A DNA stretch of 64,000 nt from Annulohypoxylon bovei var. microspora (lineage: Eukaryota; Ascomycota; Sordariomycetes; Xylariales; Hypoxylaceae): contig MU405217.1 of NCBI GenBank assembly GCA_022836615.1, positions 1-64,000 on the forward strand, given 5' to 3'. The position numbers and the translations under genes were made by a program. Positions 23,371 through 34,653 of the stretch are shown here, in pieces (position 1 is the stretch's first letter; each line of letters begins with the position of its first letter). The notes under the pieces were generated by a model. It searched no databases, was not told the DNA's origin, and was given only the letters and a program-made list of their open reading frames with translations.

Positions 23371-26065
23371 GGTTGCGGATCTATGCGGAATATTCCACCG
23401 AATCGTGATTCCTTATTGTATCGAGACTAAGTACCACCACGTGTTGAGATTAATCCCTATCGCCAATTGTGTTTTCGGGTCTGGGGAAGACGCGTGTGAG
23501 GTTATAAGAACAAGAAGAAAAAAAGTTTCTAGAAATCCACAGGGCAACCGGGAAATTGTCACGATCCGGTAGGGAGGCGGCGTAAGGCAACCAGCCTTCA
23601 TTTGCTTGGCCCAGGCAGCATCTTCACCAATCCGCCCCTAGCCTGGACTTTTTAGCTCCTGGTAATTTCGGCCCGTTGCCGAAGGTCCAGCCCCAGAATC
23701 ACGAACCATTCAGCCAAGCGCAATTTGGTGCCGGTTTATGCGCTTGCCGTCGCCAGTGCTCGCGCCAAGCAAATAATACGAGATTATCTCTTGCTTTACC
23801 CACCGGTGGTGGATTGGTTGACGGCAACCCAATTATGATGATAGACAGCTGGAGTTGACGAGCTGAAGCTAGGGCTGAGGCATGGACAACCCATCCTGAA
23901 TTTTGGCGCCCCTCGTAGGCGCCTAAGCTGGTCTACGGCGTCAACAGCGCGTCAATCCGGGGTAGATACGGCAGCTCTTGCATAAGCGAACAGCGAAGTT
24001 GAGACGATCTCTATAATGATCCTTTTTATTGTTGCCTATGCCACTTCTTTCGCTGCTAGTTTGGACTCGGGATATATGTATCGCCTTCCGAATTATATCG
24101 ACTGGATGGTCTTTAACGTTACTCTACATACCATCCAGGGCAATTTGTTCACATAACGAGAGACTGGCCGGCGTTACCGAAGTTCTAAGGTTGAATAGGT
24201 CGAGATCGACAAGTTCTTATGGATTTGGATGCTCAATCCGTAGACGTGTTAGCCGAGGTTTCTGCTGCTAACTCGCAGACGAAACATGCCAGGTAGGCAA
24301 GTATACCTACCTACGTAACCATGTGAGTTCATAACCTTTAGAAGAATGTCTCTAATTGTGCTTAGAAATATTCGATGGTCTCGTTGATTTGTCAAGCCTT
24401 AGTCTAGACATTTTGGACGTCTCGAACCTGCCTATTATGAAGAATAGAAATTCTGGATGAAGCTAAGCCTACGCCAAGATACACTTCTCCCAGACTATTA
24501 GAGCTCACCACATTACTAGTCTCGGCTAGAAGCGCTAGAGGGGCGTCTATATCGTCGATATACAAATACTACTAACCAGCAACTCGTACCGCGACCAGGT
24601 AACAGAAATACCAGTCACAAAAGCATGCATCAATGAGGACTAAGAAAACAGATGGCAAATATTGACATGCACCGAGGATGTAATTTGTGATATCAAGTCT
24701 TACGAACCCATTCAACAAGGGAGTGTGATTTACAAAACTGTAAACTTATGACCTACCCTGGGTATCTAGGTACCTACCTACCTAGGTAGGCAGATATTGG
24801 TAGAAGAGTACTAAGTTTGAAATCTTCTCGGGGTTCAACCCTTTTCTATCAACAAAAGCGCCACTGGTAGCTAAAGACAGCCGTCTTTTACATTCAAGTC
24901 CCAGTTAGCCTCCAGATAGCTGCCGTACGCACTCCTCATTACGTTCATAACACCTAGGTAATAGTTTGGTTGTGTGTGATCGACACGTAGACCTCGGCTC
25001 ATAGATCATCTCGATAAGTGTTTCTTAGAGAGTATGAATGAAGTGAACAGATCGATCACCTAAGAACACCATGGCTGAGACTTGTATTTACATAGATTTG
25101 CGCCGTGCCGCTATCCAAGCATATCTACCTAAGAACTAGTAGAAGCCTCCAAACCTGCAATAAAAAAAAAGAATTAGAGCATTCATAATCCTATCGACAT
25201 CGTTATCAAGAGTTTCTCGTAAGTACCTAAATAACTAATTACCAAAGACTTTTCGAAGTTACTTGTATAATCTTGCTCCCGTACATCTAACAACAGATAT
25301 ACAAGTCATCTATATCGTGTATGAACTTAAGCTACGTGCATTTTACTATGTGGCAAGGCTTTAACGAAAAGCAATATATCGACACGAGAAGTAACCTTCA
25401 ACTATATGCCTAATAGCTTATGAACCAGAGAATTTATTAGATTTTTGAGACCAAGGCACCTACACATGTCCTAAAAGTGGGCTAAAAATAGTAGCTCGTA
25501 CGAAGTATTTTTAACGACAACGATGCTTCATACTATAGTAACTTTAAAACACGAGAATTAAACAGCGACGGTTTTTGAAATTGTAACGGTATTATCTCGT
25601 GATGATATGACCGTCAAGCATTTTATGATAAGCACTTTTACGACCTGCCAGCTTCGAGCTGTTCATGGGATGTTAGTGATACGTTGGGTGAGACATATCC
25701 ATGACAGTTAGGATCAAAAGGACTATTGAGATTAAGATGCATTACGGAATTATGACTCTCTATGAGCAAATCATGTAAAAACAGAGATTCAGTATCACTG
25801 GTGTTGTTCGTGTTCCATTAACGCCGTAGCCATGCAACCTCAACCAGCTTTCCCCACCCGTGATTATGGTTGCGCTGAAGTACTGTAGCAACCGGACAGC
25901 GCCGTCTAATTCCGCCCGACTATCCAATAAATTCCGAGAGGCATCTATCATTAGGTTTAAAATGGTAGAATGTTAGAATTTGTAAATTATTGTCCTCTTT
26001 CTTGTATCTGGGGTTGAAACCTTGACGTGGAAACCAGGAATGTTAAGGTAGATGGTACTCGGTGC
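23371..26065. other. Intergenic region, no gene seen
   Basis: It is AT-rich and carries a long palindromic array near 24762-24790 (repeated TACCTACCTAGGTAGG). Open frames are short and unsupported. Confidence 0.55.
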
Positions 26066-27262
26066 CTATTCCTCTTCATCGTGTTCGACGAGGGTGATAA
26101 ATGGTTTTTCACCTAGCAGCGCCTTGCCCTTGAGATTTGTGATCTCAATCATGAACAGGTAACCCATGACCTTAGCACCTGAGAGCTCCACAAGTTGGCC
26201 GGCAGCGGCAGCAGTTCCTCCTGAGTCATCGAGTCAGTCGAGAGGACAGGCTGAGAGAGCTAGCAGATAAACAAGCAAATTACGCTAAAAGATGGGCTAT
26301 AAATGATGTTCGCCTAGTGTTGAATGCGGCATTAGGTCTTATCTATCCGGATCATCTCCCAATTGCATGTGAGATTTGTTGACACGATTTGAGTCAACTT
26401 TGAGCCATAAATCGGATAGATGACTTGTCCAGGCTTAGTTATGAGTAAGCCTCGGGATGGTAGTACTTTATAAGCATTGCCACTATCTCCGGTCGTACTC
26501 ATACTAAACGCCAGGTGAGGTCGCGGAGGATTAGAAGTAGACGAACTGCCTCCGTGACCATTGATACTTCAAATAGGAAACGAGTAAAACAAGACATATG
26601 AAACGCAAAAACTGAGTAATATCGTATCTCAAGCGGCAGAAAACATAAATAGCAGGAGGATGTGGGCAAGTCTTCCACTTACCAGTAGCAATGATATCAT
26701 CCACTATCAAGCATGTTTGATCAGGCTTGATGGCATCTAATTGCACCTGGAACTCGTCTTTGCCATATTCTTTCTTGTATTCAACAGTCCGGCATGCGCC
26801 TGGCATCTTGCCCTTCTTTCGGACTGGGACAAATGGGCGGTTGAGCCTCAATGCAAGTGTAGGCCCAAAGAGGAAACCGCGGGCTTCCAGACCCACTATG
26901 ACATCTGGAATCTGGTCGCCGAATCGCTCTCGGATCAAGAGGACGAGGACTTCTAGGAGCGACTCAAAGGCGACTGGGTTCTGGAAGATCGGTAGGATGT
27001 CGATAAATCTTATACCGGGGATGGGAAAGTCAGGTACGAATCTGAGCGCGTCGACGACCAGGTGCTTAGCAGTCTCAAGCTTCTTCTGCTCAGGCTCAGC
27101 CAAGGTAATTACCGATTGACCGGCGAGTTCGGTGGTACCGGCGGCGGAGGAGGTGGGCTCTCGTCGCGAGGCATCGGTTATAGAAGTTGAAGTGGTGCTT
27201 GGCTGACTTGGGATTGTTGCCACGGAATCAGCGGGGATATCGGTGGTGGGTAGACCGCTCAT
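26066..27262 (-). CDS. APT1: Adenine phosphoribosyltransferase
   Basis: This purine-salvage enzyme makes AMP and pyrophosphate from adenine and PRPP. Two exons, 26683-27262 and 26066-26220, give 244 residues. The intron (26221-26682) is 462 nt, long for this genome, and splits the PRPP-binding loop exactly: exon 1 ends IVDDIIAT and exon 2 resumes GGTAAAAG, restoring the type I phosphoribosyltransferase signature. Other family hallmarks are [17 protein letters not shown] and [12 protein letters not shown] Ser/Thr/Pro-rich N-terminal extension of about 45 residues precedes the core. I chose the start at 27262 because the in-frame sequence upstream is CT-rich leader-like DNA; a longer form from an upstream ATG at about 27439 is possible. 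Without splicing the frame would run on for 37 unrelated residues and lose the loop. Confidence 0.92.
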
Positions 27263-27655
27263 GCTGAGGAGAAGAAAAGGAAAAGAGGGAAGAAGAGACA
27301 GTGAGGAGTGAGGGCGGGCTTGGTCGATATGTGTACCGACGGAAGAGATAATGCGAGAGAAAATTTTTGGGGTGTGGCACAGTGGAAGAGCCAGGAGGGG
27401 AGTAGAAAGACGAATGGGATAGGCAGAGACAAGGCACAAGCCCAGCCAAGTCAGACAGGCAGAGAGACAAGGCCGCCTTAGAGGTGACCGCGGAGCTCAA
27501 CGCGCAGGGGGGCGGGATGGGATAGTAGGAGGTGTAGGTAGCCTGCTTGCCGCCAACCCGGGTGGTAGATAATAATAACAGCAATACTGTTAATAATAAA
27601 CTGCAGCCCTAGTTAGGAGGTCTGTGAGATGTCTCTATGTATGTACGTGTACAGT

Positions 27656-27675
27656 ACAATACAATACAATACAAT
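27656..27675. repeat. ACAAT pentanucleotide microsatellite
   Basis: Four exact ACAAT units occur in tandem upstream of the adenine phosphoribosyltransferase gene. Confidence 0.8.
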
Positions 27676-28232
27676 GCCTATAATATTAGGCAGGGCAAGA
27701 ATAATAAGGAGAGAGAAAAGGGATAGAGAGAAAGAAGAAAAAAAGTGTGACGGTCGCTAGGAAGACATTGAGGTTGCTAAGACGAAGTGGAGTGTCCAAT
27801 AGAGAGTGGGATGGAGTTGAGCTTAATTCTATTTTTTTTTTTCCTTTCTCTTAATAACTCTTAACTCTTTCCCTCTTGAATTTTTCTCTCCGTGGAGGGG
27901 TAGATTATCTGAGAGAAACTAAGCGCCTTGTACCGAAATACTTAAATCTACCTACCTTTACTAATAATAATATCATATCCATAAGTACCCGAGAATGTAT
28001 GATACTTATGGGAACCCACCGACCAACTAGCTGGGGACCCTAAGGCAGGTCTAAAGCAAGCTTAAATGATAACCCACTTACCAAGATAGGCAAAGGTATG
28101 GGACAACTGGGCAAAAAAGAAGAGGAGAGGGATGTAGTTACCATCTGTAATAACACCTGAGCATATATCGGTGTAGTAAAAAAAAGAAAAGAAAAGAAAA
28201 ATTTGCCTCACCAGATTCAATTACCTAGGTAG

Positions 28233-28272
28233 GTACACATACACATACGCATACACATACACATACACATAA
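28233..28272. repeat. ACACAT-type hexanucleotide microsatellite
   Basis: There are about six near-perfect tandem copies of an ACACAT/ACGCAT unit. They adjoin a CCTAGGTAGGTA motif. Confidence 0.8.
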
Positions 28273-30000
28273 TCAGGTACACACATCTTAAGGTAATATC
28301 GAGAACGAATGATGAGCCCCTCTGCCCCTCTGCCCCTCTCGTGGTTGTAGCAGGTGGGTGGTGCAGGGGTTTTCTGTATGTATGTAGGCATTTTCTCGGT
28401 GCTCTCACCATCCCAAAAACCCCACTACCTCCTGATGCCACCATAATAACCATACCGAACGAAGAACTAGAACGCATGCAGAGTTGGCCGCGTTATCAAG
28501 GATTGCCTCTTCGCTGATGGCTTAGTTCCCGGCTAACGCCGTACTTTTATTAGCACTTGCGTTTACATAATCATGTACAAAGATTCGGAGAGTCGGTAAG
28601 AGTTCAATAAGCCTTATACCGTACCACTCCCAGAGGCGTCCGCAGAAGCGTGAGCAGCCATGCATGTACATGCGGTGTAAGGCAACCTATGGTCAAAAAG
28701 AGAAGAAATCAAGAAATTCTAGTGACATCGTGGGTATTAGATGATAGACGGCTTGTTACAGAATTACTGTGATAGCATATTGAAACCCGTAATAGATTCC
28801 TTCTAGAAGCATTAGAACATTGAAACCCTGCAAAGGAATAGGATGATCAGGGGAAAAGTGTTACGGGGCATTGGTTAAAAAAGGAAAAGAAAAGAGAAAT
28901 CTACATGGTAATATCGGTCGAGCGGTATATAGAAAAAAGTTGCCACCTTCCTAAACTATTATTTCGGTCATTGAATAGGTTTACCGTGGGAATTCTTACA
29001 GTTGTGAAACTACCCGTACACATAAATAGCCTAGGTCTCGATATGGGGGCCTGAATGGAGGCCCGAATGGCACACTATCTTGCTTAAGAGATTTGAGCAG
29101 ATATCAGATATCACAACAGACATGTTATGGAAATTCCATTCTTTAATTATTATTAATGATAACTTATAACTTACATACCTGCATGCAGACATGTAACTCT
29201 AGGTACTAGCACATATAGACACATGTCTCCCAAGGTAGTATATCCAGGTTACGAATTTTACAATATCCATGGGATATCACATCTGCATCAATCCATTGGA
29301 CGTGTGTAAGTGGTATGTAAGTACATGTCTAAGACTCATCAGATATAGTACGCTCTCCTAATATACTTAAACAAGGAATAAGGTCAGGGATTAACAAGTT
29401 AAGAAACTACTGCCCCGCCATAATGTTCAAAGTTTTTGGAAATCGCGATTCGATTTTTTGGTCAGACCCCACACTTCGTTTCCTCAAAAGACTTTTTACA
29501 TTTTTTAAACAACGAAGCCTCCTCAAACCTTTCAAAAGTTTCCCAAGCTAGGCACCTAAGAAGTCTTCTTGAGCCCTGACTCATCGCATACTTCCCCCGT
29601 ACACCCGGTTTCTTCCATAATCCACCTATGTACATCAATAAGTATGTATTCGCAACCCACTTCTAACGCTATGGTGGCTCGTACAATCCTGGCCCATTCC
29701 CGTCTTTGACACGGCCTTGGGTTCTTGGCTACGTCCCCGGAATACATACATGAATGTTCTATGTAAAAAGCCCCCAATCGCCACATCGGCCTCTGTGTGG
29801 AGTAGTTGATGAGGTGATCTAGGTGATCATTGACTAACAAGGTGCTATTGATGCTCCCTGAAATCGTCTCGTCAACTGCATCTACAGCGCCCCGGGATCC
29901 AGTTAGAGAGCGTTTTGAAGGATCCCATCCAGGATTTGCGATGACCCCTTTCAGCCTTTGAGCACCACTAGAGCCAATACTATGTATATCGGTATATACT

Positions 30001-30032
30001 ATACCGCTATACCGCCATACCGCTATACAGCT
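30001..30032. repeat. Four-copy 8-bp minisatellite, ATACCGCT unit
   Basis: The units ATACCGCT, ATACCGCC, ATACCGCT and ATACAGCT are consecutive. Related TATACC sequence continues on both sides. Confidence 0.8.
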
Positions 30033-32546
30033 ATACCTACATACATATTGTACTTTCACATCCACCAACTAGGCTCGTATCCCGCTAATCGGCTGGGGCT
30101 CAAAGGCCGCGTTGCGCCTCAATCGCCATCCGCTTCTCTTCTAGTCGAATCAGACTTAATCGTTGATCCCCGTTTCGATCGAGGTGGTACAACGCACTCC
30201 GGCTCCTGCAACCACATCTCTTGCATCAGCAACCGAGACAGGGGATCCAAATGCTGTGACCAACATTTGATGTTGTAACCACACCACTGCTAACTCACAT
30301 GTTTGAACTTGGAGCTGTGATAGTTCCGTCCAAACTCCAGAATCTGTTTAGTTGTTCTGGCCGGGGAGGATACCCGGATGATTGGACGCCCAGCGTCTGG
30401 GAATTGTGACTCTTTAATTCTCCTAGCTAATAAGACCTATTTCTCGAAACGTATGAAGAATTGGGTCGATACAGCCTCGCACATATTAATCCGCCGGTTT
30501 CGCCGAATCATATTCGAAACTCATACCGCGATACTTGCGCTAAATTGAGCTGCCAGGTTTATCTATTCTTCTTCGCGTAAGCCGGCCGTACTCAGTCCTG
30601 GATTTGGCCGCCATCCAGCTACGGACTAATAAGCATCGGCTCGTGTTCCTGAGCAAGGGACTCTGATAACGACAAGTCCCTTAATTCTTTTTTTTGTCAG
30701 CCACCACACCACTCTTTTATTCCCAACCTGACTGACTGTCCTACACACCGGCGATTTTCCGAGAGAAAATGGCAAGCCGTGCTCATAATCTACGAAGTTC
30801 TTCTAAACCGCAAGCTATATGACTCAACTTTACGTAGTCAGAACGGTTGCCTTCACCCGTCTAGACACTGCCGCCTAACCCTTTGCGGAATCCCGGCATG
30901 TTGAAGACAACAGCAAGGCCGTTGTATCATTCCGTGATACTACAATCCACTTTCTGAAGTTCTAGTTGGGCCTTCAGTATCCGCGTGGGTCGTTCAACAC
31001 TTATAGCCATATGCGAGGGTATGTATGCGACCTGCATTGGTTTCACCTCAACGTCCTGTATGCATGGAATGCTTTGTTCAGCGTTTCAGTACATCCCCCA
31101 GTCCCCCGCATGTTGAGCTATCTTGACCGCGCTTTTCTTATTATCCTATTTGTAGATATGCCGGGGAAGCTGGACCGCAAGTTAGTCATCGCGTGTGCTC
31201 ACCGCCAGTCTCCGGGTCTAGTTAAGTAGATTTCCCTGGTTGATCCATGAACATCTCTTAGCTGGATCGGAAGACGGGAAGATGGCGAAGAGTTTCGAAC
31301 ATTTCTAGGTTGCCGTAGCAAGTTGATACCAAGCGTTGACGATCACAGCCTCGTCTAAAGACGACGTCGCCGTTGGTGGATCTGCAAATCTGTCGATCAT
31401 CCAGAACGACACATCATGTCCACTCGTCAGCCCTGGGGTGTTCTAGGCTTTCACCAAAACACAGAGGTGAAATGGTTGTACCCATTCGGTAAATGCTCTG
31501 CTCTCTTGGTGCAGCGGTCTCGTCTCCCGGGTTGAGACCCTATCCCGGAAAATCGATCTTGTTCTTGCTAGGTCTCGATGATTGACAGACGCCACCTGCC
31601 GTAGCGGAGGGGTGCACAGCATCATGCAATCGGCCGATTTAGACACGCTAATATGGCCTCATTTCTACCTGCTGCTGCCGTGCGTACATGGCCGACCCGA
31701 GTCTTAGGGCATGGTACCGGATAGGTTTAGGCGACCGGAAGCATCCTCGGATGTCGCCATGGAGCAGATATCACATATACAGCGACGGTACACACACCAC
31801 TTCGTATTTGCCGGCTCCCCCCAATATACTAGAATATATGGTACTATGTAGGCGATACGTCGCCAAGCTAGTCCGACCGGCTCTACGCACTCCACATTGC
31901 TCTCACGACTTCTTCGGCCTCCAGAACTGGTACACCGGGTATGCAGTATTTCGTGCATTGCAATACCTCTCCACCAATAAATGACTCCACCGTGATGCAG
32001 AGATAAAGTCACTGCAATCGAAACTCGACTCGGACAACACTTTAGCAAGCTTCTCTTCCTACCCTGCGGACGTGTCAATTTCGCCCTAGCTCTTCTCTCT
32101 TCCAAGGATGCAAAACAATCAGAACATATGCATCTTCATTTCGATCCACGTCACCACTGCACACCATCTCCGCGCAAGCCACAGTGAAACTATAGCAGTA
32201 TTTGATTAGCAGTCAGGGGATATCTATTCTACGGTATTTACTCTAAAAGGGTATCATCTACTCCGCCTTGGGCACCTTTGCATAGCAACTGAACGAAGAG
32301 CGACAACTGAAAGCAAACAAAACGCCTACGGCCCGGAATACAGACCGCTGCCTGACAGCCAGAATCCAGTCGACCGAGCACCACTAGTTCCCCAGATTCT
32401 ATCATTGATAAGATCCTATCCGCTCGTCCTGGATATCGAAGCGCGCGCAGCATTTGCTGGCCACGCTTAACCGAGCTGCAAAAGTCTCTGGGACCACCAA
32501 TCCAGACCCTCCACATCAACTCAACAAAGGTTCCTCTACCATCCGG

Positions 32547-34653
32547 TCACCGAAAGTGCAACCGGATGATTGAGAATAACATGCTCTGCAATACATGCAA
32601 CATGACGGCTACACTTGTAGGTAGCAACTCCGGCCACACTGCTAAGTCCATCTTCCCCTCGACGCTGGCGTTGACCCCAAAGATCCACCGAATCAGACCT
32701 CGCAGAACGATTCCCGCCACCAGCTCACAAGCCCAAGTAATCATGGACGCATAGAACGTTAGTTCGAAGTCGTACAGCTCATCAGGGTCGTCGAAGGCGA
32801 AATACGGATATACGTCCTTGTTCGCCCCAAAGTGCAGCACCAATATGCTCCCAAGGAACGTGAGCATGCTTACATTCTCAGCTAAGAAGCGGATGAAGAC
32901 ATTTCTGGTGCAGATCTTCTGGTACGAGGCGTACGACTGGGTAGTCAGTCCTATCATCGATAGTACGCGGTGGTAAGTCTGCGTCATAGTTACCGGGGTA
33001 AGAATGATAAGGAAGCCGGACGAGAGACCTTGAAGCCAGATGAACTGAGTGGGTGAACGAAGGCGCGCGTATAGCGCGCGAACGTAGGTTTGGTACGTCA
33101 ACATGAAGTAGCTGCTCAATCTGTTAGCGGGCTCGAGGTAAGCCGGCGACCCCAAACGAAGACTTACAGTTTGAAGATCCAACTCAGGGGGTAGCTTCCT
33201 ACTCGCTCCCCCTCAGTAGCGCCGAGAATCCAACCCGTAAGTGCGTCTAACAGATGGACCGTCACAACCCAGCTATAGACGTAAACAATGGTTTCGAAAC
33301 TGTTATGCGGCAGCGTCCGTAGATAGATCTCGGCGTACGCCTCTCCTATCAGGTAGGCAAGCAGACTGATGAAGAGCGCTAGGCAGAACCACACGAAGCG
33401 CACGAAACTGGCGGGTAGCCAACGGCGTCGCTGCATAAATGCCGGCATGGTTGGTCGTGACTGATCTGCGATCTGCAGCGCAGCGTCCGGATCGAAAGAG
33501 GTCCCAGCTCGACTCATTCTTCCTCGGCGTCGATTAAAATCTCGAGTAGCTGATAGGGTGTCCGACTTGCCGGTCCACCAAGAGCTTGTGAAGATACGCT
33601 GGGTCTCGCTGAGCGAGTTCCTTAGGCCTAGATGGCGCTCATTCGTCATCAGGATGCAGAAGGCAATAGCCACGGGCATGGCCATGATGACGAATGTCCA
33701 ACTAATCCAGGCCGTGTTGTGGACCGTCAAGTAGCGCGCCTCCGGGATTAGATATATGGGGATTGGCGCTGCGAGAGAGATAATCGCTATGAGAGAGACG
33801 GTCACCGGAAAGCCGAGGGTCGATGGCCACCAGTTGAGGGAATAGAGGTTGAACACCTTGGTGATCCAGATCAGGGCCGTCAAATTGTAGAAACCGTAGT
33901 ATACAAACAAGAAGAACCAAAAGTTGACTTGCACACGCGCTTCACCGTGACCGGGCGCTCGATGTTTAGAGGAAGGGGAGTCCGGCACAGGTTTAGACTC
34001 ATGCGAGTTAGGCGAGAGGGCATATTGCGGGAACGGGAGCGCGACCCATGCTACTGCCTAGATAGATCACATACCGAACATTCGTTAGCCCATACAATTA
34101 TACTACTATCCTCGAACTGCCCTTTCCATGCCGTGCCTCCTTGGAAAGATGCCCAAGCAGTAGATGTAGTAGTAATCGAGTAAAGATCCAAATCGCGACT
34201 CACCAAAGTAGCAGGGAGGAAAACCAAGACACCCCAACGCCTCCACCAACTCTCAACCACGCGCTTGACGGCAGTTTGCCGCGGCGCAACCCATAAATCC
34301 CTTACACTCCGACGCGACAGCCTCACGAGCCGGTGCCATGCTCGCAACGTCCTCTTTATCATGACCCTACCATTACCATTGCCATTACTCCCATTGCCAT
34401 TATCATCATCGTCGTCCTCGTCGTCTTCCTCCGAATCCGAATCCATCCCGGCAACTAACAGCGCGCCATATCCGACGTGCACGCTGCCCCGACCACCATT
34501 CGTAGATAGCAGCCCTAACTGCTGCTGGGCGGCGGACCGCGAAGCAGTAGGCACGGCGCGGAAGCGGCCGAGAAGGGGCGAGGCATCGCTCGCGTGCTGC
34601 CGTGCGGCGCGGCCGGTCTCGGTTCCCGGGATGAAGGGGAAGAAGTCGGGCAT
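32547..34653 (-). CDS. Polytopic membrane protein of unknown function, 634 aa
   Basis: Three exons, 34204-34653, 33168-34057 and 32547-33111, join in frame (introns 146 and 56 nt, GTGAGT and GTAAGT donors, CTAAC branch sites). The cytosolic-looking N-terminus has an acidic run at about 71-83 (EEDDEDDDDD), then an Asn/Gly repeat and a basic stretch. Probable membrane segments lie at about 140-158, 195-218, 233-254, 264-286, 369-392 and 405-428, with further hydrophobic segments from 443 to the end. A hydrophilic loop of about 80 residues, rich in Arg and Ser, separates the fourth and fifth. The first intron falls within the first membrane segment, and the splice restores it (VFLPATL joined to AVAWVALPFPQY). 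It looks like a conserved fungal membrane protein, but I cannot name the family or substrate. Confidence 0.83.

Larger units (their letters stand above)
27263..32546. other. Intergenic region with decayed coding-like stretches
   Basis: No intact gene is supported. Simple repeats occur at 27656, 28233 and 30001. From about 29.5 to 32.5 kb the DNA appears richer in GC and several broken frames read like protein, for example MIGRPASG near 30380 (+), VDMPGKLDRK near 31160 (+) and SGELVVLGRLDS near 32390 (-). These recall adenylation-domain core motifs but are on mixed strands, interrupted by stops and not collinear. A degraded adenylate-forming or NRPS-type gene is possible but unproven. Confidence 0.45.

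Noticed and set aside
24762..24850. Possible tRNA suggested by GGGTTCAACCC near 24828 resembling a B box
   Set aside because: No matching A box or cloverleaf arms could be found upstream; the region is TACCTAGGTA palindromes.
26723..27119. Plus-strand frame of 130 codons across adenine phosphoribosyltransferase
   Set aside because: It lies wholly within the conserved exon on the other strand and has no independent features.
27656..30032. Short tandem repeats considered as a CRISPR-like array
   Set aside because: Units are 5-8 bp and adjoin directly without spacers; these are ordinary micro- and minisatellites in a eukaryotic genome.
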